Part shown: positions 44,067 through 55,255 of the stretch, one piece after another
Numbering within the stretch: position 1 is the first letter of the stretch
How the letters are laid out: each line of letters starts with the position of its first letter
From: Brachybacterium sillae
GTDB taxonomy: Bacteria; Actinomycetota; Actinomycetes; Actinomycetales; Dermabacteraceae
Assembly (NCBI RefSeq): GCF_025028335.1
Contig: NZ_JAFEUW010000001.1
Location: 496,001 to 560,000 of the forward strand
Direction of reading: 5' to 3'
DNA: 64,000 nt
Notes under the pieces: generated by a model
Databases searched by the model: none
What the model saw: only the letters and a program-made list of their open reading frames with translations
What the model was told of the DNA's origin: nothing
Made by a program: the position numbers and the translations under genes

Positions 44067-45401
44067 TCAGTCCCCCTCCACCCGCAGGCGGGAGTCGAGC
44101 GAGATCACCGCGTCGGTGGCCTCCAGGCGCTCGCAGGCCTCCCGCACGGCCGACTCCTCGGCCCGGTGGGTGACGATACCGATCCGCGCGCGCTGCTCGC
44201 CCTCCTCCGGGAGGGCCGCGTCCGAGAGCAGCGGTTCCTGGTGCAGCGTCGAGATCGAGATCCCGTGCGCGGAGAGGATGCCGGCGATCTCGGCGAGCAC
44301 ACCCGGGCGGTCGTGCACCGTGAGCGAAAGGTAGTTGGCGGTGCGCAGGGTGTCGATCGGGGCGATCGGCAGTTCGGCATAGCTGGATTCCCCCGGCCCC
44401 TTGCCGCCGTGGACGCGCTGCCGCGCCACCGCCACCAGATCACCGAGGACCGCCGACGCCGTGGGAGCACCCCCGGCACCCTGACCGTAGAACATGAGGG
44501 ACCCGGCGGCGTCCGCCTCGACGAACACCGCGTTGTACGCCTCCGCCACGGACGAGAGCGGATGCGAGGCAGGCAGCAGCGCCGGGTACACCCGGGCGGA
44601 GACCCGCTCCCCCTCCGGCCCCTCGACCCGCTCCACGATCGACAGCAGCTTGATCACGCGGCCCATGCGGGTGGCGGCGGCGATGTCCTCCGCCCGCACG
44701 CGGGTGATGCCCTCACAGTGGACGTCCTGGATGCCGACGCGCGTGTGGAAGGCGAGGGAGGCGAGGATCGAGGCCTTCGCCGCGGCGTCCAGCCCCTCCA
44801 CATCCGCGGTGGGGTCAGCCTCCGCGAAGCCCTTCTCCTGCGCGAGGGCGAGAGCATCGTCGAAGCCGGCACCGCTGCGGGTCATGAGGTCGAGCACGAA
44901 GTTGGTGGTGCCGTTGACGATGCCGAGCACACGCTCGATGCGGTCGCCGGCGAGGGACTCGCGGATCGGGCGCACCAGGGGGATCGCCCCCGCCACGGCC
45001 GCCTCGAAGTGCAGGTCGACGCCGTGGTCGTCGGCAGCCTGGTACAGCGCCGCACCATCGGCCGCGAGCAGGGCCTTGTTGGCCGTGACGACGCTCGCGC
45101 CGTTGCCGAGGGCCCGCAGCAGCAGGGAGCGAGCCGGTTCGAGGCCACCCATCACCTCCACCACCAGGTCGGCGCGTTCGACGAGGGAGTCGGCGTCCTC
45201 GGTGAGGAGAGCCCGATCCACGTGGGGTCCGCGGTCGCGGTCGAGGTCTCGCACCGCCACCCCGATCACCTCGAGGGGGGCGCCGATGCGCTGGGCGAGG
45301 TCCTCCTGCTGCTCGGCGAGCAGGCGCAGCACCTCGGAACCGACGGTCCCGGCGCCCAGCACCGCCACGCGCAGGGGGGTCGTGCGAAGGGTCTCGGTCA
45401 T
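44067..45401 (-). CDS. hom: homoserine dehydrogenase
   Basis: Reduces aspartate semialdehyde to homoserine, the branch point to threonine and methionine. It is 444 residues: N-terminal nucleotide-binding fold (VAVLGAGTVGSEVLRLL), catalytic domain with GIVNGTTNFVLDLM and the KGFAEADPTADVEG signature, and a C-terminal ACT domain (LTVHDRPGVLAEIAGILSAHGISI) for threonine feedback. A TACAGT -10 box (45451-45456) suggests its own promoter in addition to readthrough from lysA. Confidence 0.97.
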   Translation of the reverse strand: MTETLRTTPLRVAVLGAGTVGSEVLRLLAEQQEDLAQRIGAPLEVIGVAVRDLDRDRGPHVDRALLTEDADSLVERADLVVEVMGGLEPARSLLLRALGNGASVVTANKALLAADGAALYQAADDHGVDLHFEAAVAGAIPLVRPIRESLAGDRIERVLGIVNGTTNFVLDLMTRSGAGFDDALALAQEKGFAEADPTADVEGLDAAAKASILASLAFHTRVGIQDVHCEGITRVRAEDIAAATRMGRVIKLLSIVERVEGPEGERVSARVYPALLPASHPLSSVAEAYNAVFVEADAAGSLMFYGQGAGGAPTASAVLGDLVAVARQRVHGGKGPGESSYAELPIAPIDTLRTANYLSLTVHDRPGVLAEIAGILSAHGISISTLHQEPLLSDAALPEEGEQRARIGIVTHRAEESAVREACERLEATDAVISLDSRLRVEGD

Positions 45402-45450
45402 GGGGTCTCCTCACCGTCCCGGGGGTGGATCGTCGGGGATCGTCACCGGG

Positions 45451-45456
45451 ACTGTA
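45451..45456 (-). promoter_or_regulatory. -10 box of hom-thrC-thrB
   Basis: TACAGT on the minus strand, 50 nt upstream of the hom ATG within the 125-bp lysA-hom gap. It gives a leader of about 43 nt containing GTGAGGAG. No -35 match is seen. Confidence 0.4.
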
Positions 45457-45526
45457 GCGGTCGCACCGGCGTGCGCGCGGTGCGGATGAACGTGGGTGTC
45501 GGGGGCGGGAGGGTCGGGCGCAGTGG

Positions 45527-46942
45527 TCAGCCGGCGTCGAGGGCGAAGAGATCGTCCTCGGTCTCGCGGCGCATCAGCGGGCGGATCTCGCCGTCACGCA
45601 CCGCCACCACGGCGGGCCGCGGCACATGGTTGTAGGTGGACGCCAGGGAGTAGCAGTAGGCGCCGGTGACCGGCACCGAGATCAGGTCTCCGCGTCGTAC
45701 GTCGGCGGGGAGGTACTCGTCCTTGACGACGATGTCGCCGCTCTCACAGTGCTTGCCGACCACACGTACCACCACCGGCTCGGCGTCGGAGACGCGGCCC
45801 GCGAGCAGGCAGGAGTAGTCGGCGTCGTACAGGGCGGTGCGGATGTTGTCGCTCATCCCGCCGTCCACCGCGACGTACACCCGGTGATGCGGGCCGCCCA
45901 GCTGCACATCCTTCACCGTGCCGACGGTGTAGAGGGTCTGCGTGGAGGGGCCGGCGATGGCACGGCCGGGCTCCACCAGGATCCGCGGCGGCTGCAGGTC
46001 CAACTCATCGCACTCCTCCCCCACGATCCGGGCGAGGCCCTGTGCGAGCTGCTCCGGGGTCTGCGGGGTGTGCTGGGTGTTGTACATGACGCCGAAACCG
46101 CCGCCGAGGTCCACGGTGCGGATCTCGTGGCCGAGCCGGTCGCGCACGTCCCGCACCAGGCGCAGCACCCGCCGGGCCGCCACCTCGAAACCGCCCACGT
46201 CGAAGATCTGCGAACCGATGTGGGAGTGGATGCCCTGCAGCTCCAGGTGCTCCGGACGGGCGAGCACCCGCCGGGCCGCCTCGAAGGCATCCCCGGAGGT
46301 GAGGGAGATGCCGAACTTCTGATCCTCGTGGGCGGTGGCGATGAACTCGTGCGTGTGCGCCTCGACGCCGGTGGTGATCCGCAGCATGACCGGAGCGACG
46401 GTGCCGAGCTCCTCGGCGAGGGCGGCGACCCGGTCGACCTCCTCCAGGGAGTCCAGCACGATCCGACCGACACCGGCCTCGAGCGCCCGACGGATCTCGG
46501 TGTCGGACTTGTTGTTGCCGTGCAGGGTGATGCGCTCGGCGGGGAAATCGGCACGCAGCGCCACGGCGAGCTCCCCGCCGGAGCACACATCCAGGGAGAG
46601 ACCATCGGCTGCGACCCACCGCGCCACCTCACGGCACAGGAACGCCTTGCCGGCGTAGGAGACCTCTGCACCCCCGAGCCCGCCGAAGGCCTCCTCGAAG
46701 GCGGCGCGGAACCGCAGGGCCCGGCCCCGGAAGTCCTGCTCGTCGACGACCATCGTCGGCGTGCCGACCTCCTCGGCGAGACGGTCCACCCCGACGCCGC
46801 CGATCTCCAGGCCCCCGTTCTCGGCGCGACGGGTCCCGGCCGACCACAGCCCGGGGATCAGGGCGTTGACGTCCTGCGGGTACGGCAACCAGCTGGGGCT
46901 CGCATCGTTGCCGTGCAGGGCACCGGCCTCATGGGCGCGCAT
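45527..46942 (-). CDS. lysA: diaminopimelate decarboxylase
   Basis: Last enzyme of lysine synthesis, decarboxylating meso-diaminopimelate. It is a 471-residue fold-III PLP enzyme: Lys99 in VSYAGKAFLC binds PLP, HSHIGSQIFD and GGGFGVMY follow, and the partner-site cysteine lies in GKHCESGD. The ATG at 46942 has GGAGG at 7 nt. It heads the lysA-hom-thrC-thrB-rho block. In many actinobacteria argS lies just upstream; here that place is taken by the divergent trehalose gene. Confidence 0.97.
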   Translation of the reverse strand: MRAHEAGALHGNDASPSWLPYPQDVNALIPGLWSAGTRRAENGGLEIGGVGVDRLAEEVGTPTMVVDEQDFRGRALRFRAAFEEAFGGLGGAEVSYAGKAFLCREVARWVAADGLSLDVCSGGELAVALRADFPAERITLHGNNKSDTEIRRALEAGVGRIVLDSLEEVDRVAALAEELGTVAPVMLRITTGVEAHTHEFIATAHEDQKFGISLTSGDAFEAARRVLARPEHLELQGIHSHIGSQIFDVGGFEVAARRVLRLVRDVRDRLGHEIRTVDLGGGFGVMYNTQHTPQTPEQLAQGLARIVGEECDELDLQPPRILVEPGRAIAGPSTQTLYTVGTVKDVQLGGPHHRVYVAVDGGMSDNIRTALYDADYSCLLAGRVSDAEPVVVRVVGKHCESGDIVVKDEYLPADVRRGDLISVPVTGAYCYSLASTYNHVPRPAVVAVRDGEIRPLMRRETEDDLFALDAG

Positions 46943-47116
46943 GGGAGGACCTCCGGAAGGGGTGGGTGTGGAACAGGCGGACCGGGGACGGACGCCCGCA
47001 CCCTACGGTGCCCGCCTCGGCGACCGGGCGACGGTCCATCCTCTGACATGGGGAGCGACCCGGTGCCGCCGCCGTCCGGTCGGTTCCCGCCCCGGTCGAC
47101 TGTCACCCGGCGTTGG

Positions 47117-47122
47117 TAGCCT
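47117..47122 (+). promoter_or_regulatory. -10 box of the trehalose synthase/phosphatase gene
   Basis: TAGCCT lies 35 nt upstream of the GTG at 47158, in the 215-bp divergent gap with lysA. TCGACT at 47098-47103 is a weak -35 candidate. Confidence 0.35.
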
Positions 47123-47157
47123 CGGGGAGTCCGGCCCTGCGTCGTAAGGAGCCCGCT

Positions 47158-49410
<2,253 letters not shown>

Positions 49411-49443
49411 GACGCGCCGGGCCCGCGGGTCGGTCGTCCGACG

Positions 49444-49498
49444 CCACAGACAGCCGAAGCCCGCCACCGTCGAGAACGGTGGCGGGCTTCGTCTGTGG
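49444..49498. terminator. large bidirectional hairpin between the trehalose gene and tRNA-Arg
   Basis: Inner perfect 15-bp stem 49456-49470/49476-49490 with a 5-nt loop, extended by an outer perfect 8-bp stem 49444-49451/49491-49498 across a 4-nt one-sided bulge. It separates the plus-strand trehalose gene from the converging minus-strand tRNA gene. Confidence 0.85.
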
Positions 49499-49531
49499 TG
49501 CTGCGTCGTCTCAAGAGATTCTCTCGGGACC

Positions 49532-49607
49532 TGGTGCCCGCGACAGGATTCGAACCTACGACCTTCTGCTCCGGAGGCAGACGCTCTATCCACTGAGCTA
49601 CGCGGGC
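49532..49607 (-). tRNA. tRNA-Arg (anticodon CCG)
   Basis: A 76-nt tRNA on the minus strand including an encoded CCA (49532-49534). The acceptor stem GCCCGCG/CGCGGGC pairs fully, the discriminator is A, the D-arm reads GCTCAGTGGATAGAGC, the anticodon loop CTCCGGA gives CCG (reads CGG), and the T-loop has GGTTCGAATCC. A TACACT -10 box lies at 49618-49623. Confidence 0.97.
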
Positions 49608-49617
49608 GGACCGATCC

Positions 49618-49623
49618 AGTGTA
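49618..49623 (-). promoter_or_regulatory. -10 box of tRNA-Arg
   Basis: TACACT on the minus strand, 10 nt from the mature 5' end of the tRNA. Confidence 0.5.
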
Positions 49624-49699
49624 GCAACGATGCGGCCCTGATCGGCCGTCCAGGTGGAGCCGTCGCCTCGGTGAGGCGCAGCTCACCTGTGCGATCGGG

Positions 49700-50740
49700 T
49701 CACGGCAGGGGCAGCTGCGCTCCGTGCAGCACCGCCGACGGGTCCGCGCCGATGCCCAGACCGCTGGGCTCCGCCCCGGCCCGTACCAACAGGTCGCCGA
49801 CGGCGGCGATCATGGCGCCGTTGTCGGTGCACAGCGAGGGCGGCGGCACCCGCAACTGCACCCCCAGGGCGTCGCAGCGTTCCTGGGCGACGGCCCGCAG
49901 GCGCGCGTTCGCCGCGACACCGCCGACGATCACCAGGGTGTCCAGCCCCCGATCCTGGACCGCCCGCAGCGCCTTCGTGACCAGTGCATCGACGACCGCC
50001 GCCTCGAAGGACGCGGCGACGTCCGCGACGGGCACCGGCTCACCGCGGCGCTCCAACGTCTCGACAGTGCGCGCGACGGACGTCTTCAACCCGGAGAAGG
50101 AGAAGGTGTAGCGCGGGTCGTCGGCCCTCATCAGCGCCTGCGGGAAGGCGAAGGCGGTGGGGTCCCCGCCCTGAGCGGCGCGGGAGATCGCGGGGCCGCC
50201 GGGGTATCCGAGGCCGAGCAGCCGAGAGACTTTGTCGAAGGCCTCCCCGGCGGCGTCATCCAGCGTGTCACCGAGGTGTTCGATCGGATCGCGCACCAGA
50301 TCCCCGACGTGGAGGATCGAGCTGTGCCCGCCGGAGACGATCAGCACGATGCTGCGTTCGGGCAGCGGTCCGTGCTCCAGGGTGTCGGCGGCGGCATGCC
50401 CGGCCAGGTGGTGCACCCCGTAGAGCGGGAGGTCCAGAGACCAGGCGATGGACTTCGCCGCGGCGAGGCCCACGTGGACGGCGGTCGCCAGCCCGGGCCC
50501 GGAGGTGGCGGCCACATGGGTGATGTCCCCCAGCTCCACCCCGGCGTCCTGCAGCGCCAGCTGCAACGTGGGGACCGCGGCCTCCAGATGAGCGCGGGCG
50601 GCGATCTCGGGGACCACGCCCCCGAACTCGGCGTGCTGGGCGGCGCTGGACGCGAGTCCCTGCCCCAGCAGGACACCGTCCGCGACGATCCCGAAACCGG
50701 TCTCGTCGCACGACGACTCGACGCCCAGGACCACACTCAT
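49700..50740 (-). CDS. tsaD: tRNA N6-threonylcarbamoyladenosine transferase TsaD
   Basis: Transfers the threonylcarbamoyl group to A37 of ANN-reading tRNAs. It is an ASKHA-fold ATPase of 346 residues: GVESSCDETGFGIV at the start, GVVPEIAARAHLE with metal-binding His, TSGPGLATAVHVGLAAAK, the ATP loop VSGGHSSIL and GGVAANARLR near the end. Its substrate enzyme, the Sua5-family protein, is encoded at 36.4-37.2 kb. The partners TsaB and TsaE are not in the window and would normally lie upstream. Confidence 0.96.
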   Translation of the reverse strand: MSVVLGVESSCDETGFGIVADGVLLGQGLASSAAQHAEFGGVVPEIAARAHLEAAVPTLQLALQDAGVELGDITHVAATSGPGLATAVHVGLAAAKSIAWSLDLPLYGVHHLAGHAAADTLEHGPLPERSIVLIVSGGHSSILHVGDLVRDPIEHLGDTLDDAAGEAFDKVSRLLGLGYPGGPAISRAAQGGDPTAFAFPQALMRADDPRYTFSFSGLKTSVARTVETLERRGEPVPVADVAASFEAAVVDALVTKALRAVQDRGLDTLVIVGGVAANARLRAVAQERCDALGVQLRVPPPSLCTDNGAMIAAVGDLLVRAGAEPSGLGIGADPSAVLHGAQLPLP

Positions 50741-50768
50741 GCCGGAACGCTCCCTGCGGATGCTGCGC

Positions 50769-51752
50769 TCAGCGCAGGAGGGTCATCGGGTCGGAGTAGT
50801 CCCCGGCGGCGTCCATCTTCGCGAAGTGGAGGTGGCAGCCGGTGGACCGACCGGTGCTGCCGGCGCGGCCGATCACCTCGCCCTGGGAGACGGTCTCCCC
50901 CACCGAGGTGTCGAAGCTCTGCAGGTGGTAGTACCCGGTGATGACACCGTCGCCGTGGTCGATCTTCACGCGCTTGCCGGAGGTGCGGTGGTACTCGACG
51001 GCCACCACGGTGCCGGAGGCCGCCGCGTGCACCGGGGTGCCGCAGGAGGCGTCGAAGTCGACACCGTTGTGCATCTTCCGATACCCCAGCACGGGGTGCA
51101 CGCGCATGCCGTACCCCGAGGTGATCGTCCCGTCGACGGGCCGGATGTATCCGGAGGCGGAGGCCGGGGCCGCGGGGCCGGCGTCCCTCGCGTTCTCACC
51201 GTCACCCTCGGTCGCGTCACTGCCGCGCTCGTCCCCCGGCAGGTCCTCGGCGTCCGTCGACGGCTCCTGCGCGACCGGCGCACTGATGTCGAGAGCGGTG
51301 GCGGAGTCATCGGTTCCGAGGGGGACGCTCTGCGCCGCGGCGGAGGAGACCGCAGCGCGGTCACCACCGGAACGCGTCGCGTCGGCATCGGTCGGGCGGA
51401 TCCCGGCCGTGGCGGCCTGCGCGGGCGCCCCGGCTCCCTGGGAGGCAGCGGCCTCGGAGGCCGAGGGCGCGGGCTCGCTCGGCTGCGCGGCGAGCACCGG
51501 GATCTGGATGGGCTCGGCGACCGTCGGGGCCGCGGCCGGGGCCGCAGGGGCGGCCGCGGGCTGGACCGCGGGGGCGTGGGCGGTGCCCGCGGAGGCGGAG
51601 GCGAGGGGGACAGCGATCGTGGCCGTGGCCAGAGCACCGATCATGCCGACCTTCACCGCACCGGTCCTCACTGCCGGGTCCCGGTGGGCACCCTTCGGGG
51701 CAGGACGGAGCGGGCGGACGGCGCAGGGTCCGGCGGCGCGATGCTGGCCCAC
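50769..51752 (-). CDS. secreted M23-family peptidase (LytM-like)
   Basis: Predicted murein endopeptidase or amidase activator, about 327 residues. A basic start and hydrophobic segment (VGMIGALATATIAVPLASASAGTAHA) form a signal peptide. A long Ala/Pro/Ser linker (about 60-205) leads to the M23 domain near the end, with zinc ligands in MHNGVDFDA and HLHFAKMD. The GTG at 51752 is chosen because AAGAGG lies 6 nt upstream; the longer frame has no signal-like start. The 184-bp upstream gap contains an AT-richer patch but no motif I can name. Likely acts in cell-wall remodelling at division. Confidence 0.9.
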   Translation of the reverse strand: MGQHRAAGPCAVRPLRPAPKGAHRDPAVRTGAVKVGMIGALATATIAVPLASASAGTAHAPAVQPAAAPAAPAAAPTVAEPIQIPVLAAQPSEPAPSASEAAASQGAGAPAQAATAGIRPTDADATRSGGDRAAVSSAAAQSVPLGTDDSATALDISAPVAQEPSTDAEDLPGDERGSDATEGDGENARDAGPAAPASASGYIRPVDGTITSGYGMRVHPVLGYRKMHNGVDFDASCGTPVHAAASGTVVAVEYHRTSGKRVKIDHGDGVITGYYHLQSFDTSVGETVSQGEVIGRAGSTGRSTGCHLHFAKMDAAGDYSDPMTLLR

Positions 51753-51936
51753 GGATACCTCTTCCGATCGGGGACGGGGGTCACGGCGATCGGGGACGAC
51801 TCGGGGGACGAAGCACGTCACCGAACAACCGTGTCCACGGTAGTCACCTGGGAACGCTCTGAGAGCGACTGAGGCGGAGGTATTGCCAATGCTTTAACGA
51901 CATCCCGCGCCGGTTGGACGGGGGTTGACGGACGAC

Positions 51937-52989
51937 TCAGACCCGGCGGGCCTGCATCACATCCTTGACCTCGCCGACCAGCTCCTCGAGCACGTCCTCG
52001 AGGAACACGGCACCGATGCTGCGTGCGGCCGCGGAGTCGACGCGGGCCATGTGCGCGCCGTTGTACTGCATGGCGCGCAGAGCCTCCTCCACGTCGTCGT
52101 CATCGGCCACCGACACCACCGCCCGGACGATCCCGGGGTGGATGGGCCGCTCGTAGTCCTCCTCGGAGGCGTCCGGGGGCAGCAGCACATCCTTCAGGTG
52201 CAGGTATCCGACGAGGTCGCCGGCGTCGTTGCGCACTCCGATCCGGCTGTACCCGGTGCGGGCGACGATCTCCTCGATCTCCGCCGGCGACACGTCGTAG
52301 GTGACGGTCGTGACCCGATCCATCGGAACCATCACGTCACGCGCCAGGTGCCCGGAGAACTCGATGGCCCCGTGCAGCAATCCCTGATCGTCGGCCAGCA
52401 GGCCCTCACGGCGGGACTCGTCCACGATCGCCGCGATCTCCTCGGCGGTGAACTCGCTCTCCACCTCGTCACGGGGTTCGATCCCGATCATCCGCAGGAT
52501 CGTGTTCGCGGTGTGGTTGAGCAGCCAGATGATGGGCGTGATGAGCCGGGCGATCAGCACCAGCGGCGGGGCGAGCACCAGCACGGCGGCGACCGGCATC
52601 GCGATCGAGATGTTCTTGGGGACCATCTCGCCCAGCACGACGTGCAGGTACGAGGCGATGAGCAGCGCGATGGCGAAGGCCAGCGGATGCACCAGCGACT
52701 CCGGGACGTCGAAGCGTTCGAACTGCGGTTCCAGCAGGTGGGCGATGGCCGGTTCGGCGACGGCACCCAGAGTCACCGAGCACACGGTGACGCCGAACTG
52801 CGCGGCCGCCAGCATCGGCGACACGTGCTGGATCGCCCACAGCGCGGTGCGGGCCCCGGGGCGCCCCTGGTCGACGAGCGGCTCGATCTGTGAGCGGCGA
52901 GCGCTCATGATCGCGAACTCCGCGCCGACGAAGAAGGCGTTGCCGACCAACATGGCCAGGCCCAGCAGGAGCGCGGCCGTGTCACTCAT
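51937..52989 (-). CDS. CNNM/HlyC-family membrane protein, short form
   Basis: A 350-residue protein: an N-terminal DUF21 domain with about four membrane helices (1-190; ANAFF-type start, AQFGVTVCSVTLG, GEMVPKN) and a cytoplasmic CBS pair (about 210-340; MVPMDRVTTVTYD, GYLHLKDVL). It lacks the C-terminal CorC domain present in its neighbour. CNNM proteins bind Mg2+-ATP through CBS domains and are implicated in Mg2+ or Co2+ export. It overlaps the longer paralogue by 8 bp. Confidence 0.92.
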   Translation of the reverse strand: MSDTAALLLGLAMLVGNAFFVGAEFAIMSARRSQIEPLVDQGRPGARTALWAIQHVSPMLAAAQFGVTVCSVTLGAVAEPAIAHLLEPQFERFDVPESLVHPLAFAIALLIASYLHVVLGEMVPKNISIAMPVAAVLVLAPPLVLIARLITPIIWLLNHTANTILRMIGIEPRDEVESEFTAEEIAAIVDESRREGLLADDQGLLHGAIEFSGHLARDVMVPMDRVTTVTYDVSPAEIEEIVARTGYSRIGVRNDAGDLVGYLHLKDVLLPPDASEEDYERPIHPGIVRAVVSVADDDDVEEALRAMQYNGAHMARVDSAAARSIGAVFLEDVLEELVGEVKDVMQARRV

Positions 52990-54322
52990 CGTCGTCCTCC
53001 TCGTCCTGGCGGGCGATCAGGGCGGAATCCTCCAGGACCTGCAGGCGGACCTGGTCCACGCGTCGGCCGTCCATCTCCAGGACCTCGAGCCGGACCCCGT
53101 CGGCCTCGACCACATCACCGACCACGGGGATGCGTCGCCGCAGGTCCATCACGAGCCCGCCGAGGGTGTCGTAGGACGGTGACTCGGGGATGCGGACCCC
53201 GAGTTCGCGGCGGATCTCGTCGGGACGCATGAGCCCGGAGACCGTCCACCCACGATCGGATTCCTCCGTGTACCGCTCGTGCTGGTCGTCGTCGTGCTCG
53301 TCGGAGACCTCGCCGACGATCTCCTCGACCACGTCCTCCAGGGTGGCGATGCCCGCCGTACCGCCGTACTCGTCGACGACCACCGCGAGCTGCGCCCCGA
53401 GGTCGCGCAGGTCCATCAGCAGGGCGTCGAGGCTCACCGTCTCGGGCACGCGGGGCACCTCGGCGACGAGGCTGCGCACCGACGTGGCGGAACGTTCCGC
53501 GCGGGGCACGGAGACCGCCTGACGCACCTGCACGATGCCCAGGACGTCATCCTCGCCGCCGTCGATGACGGGGAAACGGCTGTGGCCGGTCTCGCGGCTC
53601 AGCTCCAGCACATCCGAGGCGGTGGCGTCGGCCGGGATCGAGACCATGGCCCCGCGGTGGGTCATGACGTCCGCAGCGGTGCGCTCGGAGAGGTGGATGG
53701 TGCGCGAGAGCAGCACCGCGGTGCCGGAGTCCAGTTTCCCGGACCGGGCGGAGTGTCGCACCAGGGAGTCGAGCTCCGCGGGTGAGCGCGCCGCGGACAG
53801 CTCCTCCTGCGGTTCGATGCCGACCAGCCTCAGCAGGGTGTTCGCGGTGGCGTTGAACACCGCGATCAACGGGCGGAAGAGCAGGGTGAAGGCATGCTGG
53901 ATCGGCGCCACCACCTTGGCGGTGGCCATCGGTGCGCTGATGGCGAGGTTCTTCGGCACCAGCTCCCCGGCGAGCATCGAGAACGCATACGCGATGGCCA
54001 TCGCGGCGATCACGCTGACGGTGCCCGCAAGGGTGGATGACAGCCCCACCCGTTGCGCCAGTGGCGCCAGCAACGAGGCGAGCGGTTCCTGCACCGCGAA
54101 GCCGAACAGCAGCGTGGTGATGGTGATGCCCACCTGCGCTCCCGAGAGGTTCGTCGACAGGTGGGTCAGAGCCCGGAGTACACCGGCGGCGCGACGATCC
54201 CCGTTCTGCACGGCCTTCTCCACCGTGTGCTTGTCGAGGGCGACGAGGGAGAACTCGGAGGCGACGAAGACGGCGGTGCCGAGAGTCAACAGCACCCCGG
54301 CGCCCAGCAGAAGCCAGGTCAT
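52982..54322 (-). CDS. CNNM/HlyC-family membrane protein, full-length form
   Basis: A 446-residue paralogue of the next gene: DUF21 membrane domain (AQVGITITTLLFGFAVQEP, GELVPKNLAI), CBS pair (MTHRGAMVSIPADATASD and GGTAGIATLEDVVEEIVGE) and a C-terminal CorC_HlyC domain (PSYDTLGGLVMDLRRRIP). The full-length/short pair is a recurring actinobacterial arrangement, consistent with a heteromeric transporter; divalent-cation transport is inferred from the family. Divergent from the two-component system. Confidence 0.93.
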   Translation of the reverse strand: MTWLLLGAGVLLTLGTAVFVASEFSLVALDKHTVEKAVQNGDRRAAGVLRALTHLSTNLSGAQVGITITTLLFGFAVQEPLASLLAPLAQRVGLSSTLAGTVSVIAAMAIAYAFSMLAGELVPKNLAISAPMATAKVVAPIQHAFTLLFRPLIAVFNATANTLLRLVGIEPQEELSAARSPAELDSLVRHSARSGKLDSGTAVLLSRTIHLSERTAADVMTHRGAMVSIPADATASDVLELSRETGHSRFPVIDGGEDDVLGIVQVRQAVSVPRAERSATSVRSLVAEVPRVPETVSLDALLMDLRDLGAQLAVVVDEYGGTAGIATLEDVVEEIVGEVSDEHDDDQHERYTEESDRGWTVSGLMRPDEIRRELGVRIPESPSYDTLGGLVMDLRRRIPVVGDVVEADGVRLEVLEMDGRRVDQVRLQVLEDSALIARQDEEDDDE

Positions 54323-54505
54323 CGGGAGCTCACCTCAGCCCTCGGGGCCCCGACCGGGCGAGGCCGGATCGAGGGGCGGGTCGGGCACGCGGAGGCGGGC
54401 GGGACAGGGCGGCGCGGAAGACGCGCCCGGGGACTGGACCCGGGGGCGTCGGCGGAACTCGAGCGCATGATGCCCGGAGTCTACGGGCTGGCAGGCACAC
54501 CGTCC

Positions 54506-54511
54506 TACCCT
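54506..54511 (+). promoter_or_regulatory. -10 box of the two-component system, predicting a leaderless message
   Basis: TACCCT ends 6 nt before the ATG at 54518, so transcription should start at the A of the start codon. No Shine-Dalgarno is seen. Confidence 0.45.
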
Positions 54512-54517
54512 GTGACC

Positions 54518-55255
54518 ATGTCGACGCACACCCCGACTCCGCCGCAGGATGCCCCGACCACCGTCGTGGTGGTGGAGGACGAACCCGCCATCGCCCGAGC
54601 CATCGCCGACCGCCTCGAGGCCGAGGGCTGGCGGGTCGAGCTCGCCGGCGATGGGCCCGGCGGGGTGGAGACGGTGCAGCGGGTGCGACCCGACCTGGTC
54701 GTCCTCGATGTGATGCTGCCCGGTTTCGACGGTCTCGAGGTGTGCCGACGCATCCAGGCGGAGGACCCCGTGCCGGTGCTCATGCTGACTGCGCGGGACG
54801 ACGAGACGGACATGCTGGTCGGCCTGGGGGTCGGTGCCGATGACTACATGACCAAGCCCTTCTCCCAGCGCGAACTGGTGGCGCGGCTGAAGGCCCTGCT
54901 GCGGCGGGTTCGGCGCACCCCCCAGACGATGGAGTCCTCCCCCGGCAGCGCCCCCGTGGTGCAGATCGGCGATCTGGTGATCGACCGGGCCGCACGCCGG
55001 GTCTCCCGTGGGGGTGTCCCCGCGCACCTCACCCCGACGGAGTTCGACCTCCTCGTCTGCCTGGCCCAGGCCCCCGGCACCGTGTTGACCCGGGAGCAGC
55101 TGCTGGCGGAGGTGTGGGACTGGGTAGACGCCACCGGCACCCGCACCGTCGACTCCCATGTGAAGGCACTGCGCCGGAAGCTCGGGGCGGATCTGGTCCG
55201 CACCGTGCACGGCGTCGGCTACGCCCTCAGTGCCCCGGGCGAGGGCGATGCCTGA
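54518..55255 (+). CDS. OmpR/PhoB-family response regulator
   Basis: A 245-residue DNA-binding regulator: receiver domain (17-130) with acidic pocket Glu20-Asp21, phosphoacceptor Asp64 in VVLDVMLPGFDG and Lys113 in TKPFS; winged-helix domain with HLTPTEFDLLVCLAQAPGTVLTREQLL and the C-terminal RTVDSHVKALRRKLG recognition segment. The ATG at 54518 follows a -10 box at leaderless distance. It overlaps the kinase gene by 8 bp. Targets are not evident from the sequence. Confidence 0.94.
   Translation: MSTHTPTPPQDAPTTVVVVEDEPAIARAIADRLEAEGWRVELAGDGPGGVETVQRVRPDLVVLDVMLPGFDGLEVCRRIQAEDPVPVLMLTARDDETDMLVGLGVGADDYMTKPFSQRELVARLKALLRRVRRTPQTMESSPGSAPVVQIGDLVIDRAARRVSRGGVPAHLTPTEFDLLVCLAQAPGTVLTREQLLAEVWDWVDATGTRTVDSHVKALRRKLGADLVRTVHGVGYALSAPGEGDA

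Noticed and set aside
49532-49607. tRNA-Arg as an integration site for a genomic island
   Set aside because: No integrase, direct repeat of the tRNA 3' end or change in base composition is visible nearby.
51753-51936. c-di-AMP (ydaO-type) riboswitch upstream of the M23 peptidase
   Set aside because: Cell-wall hydrolase leaders often carry one, but I could not match its conserved core here; a covariance-model search would settle it.
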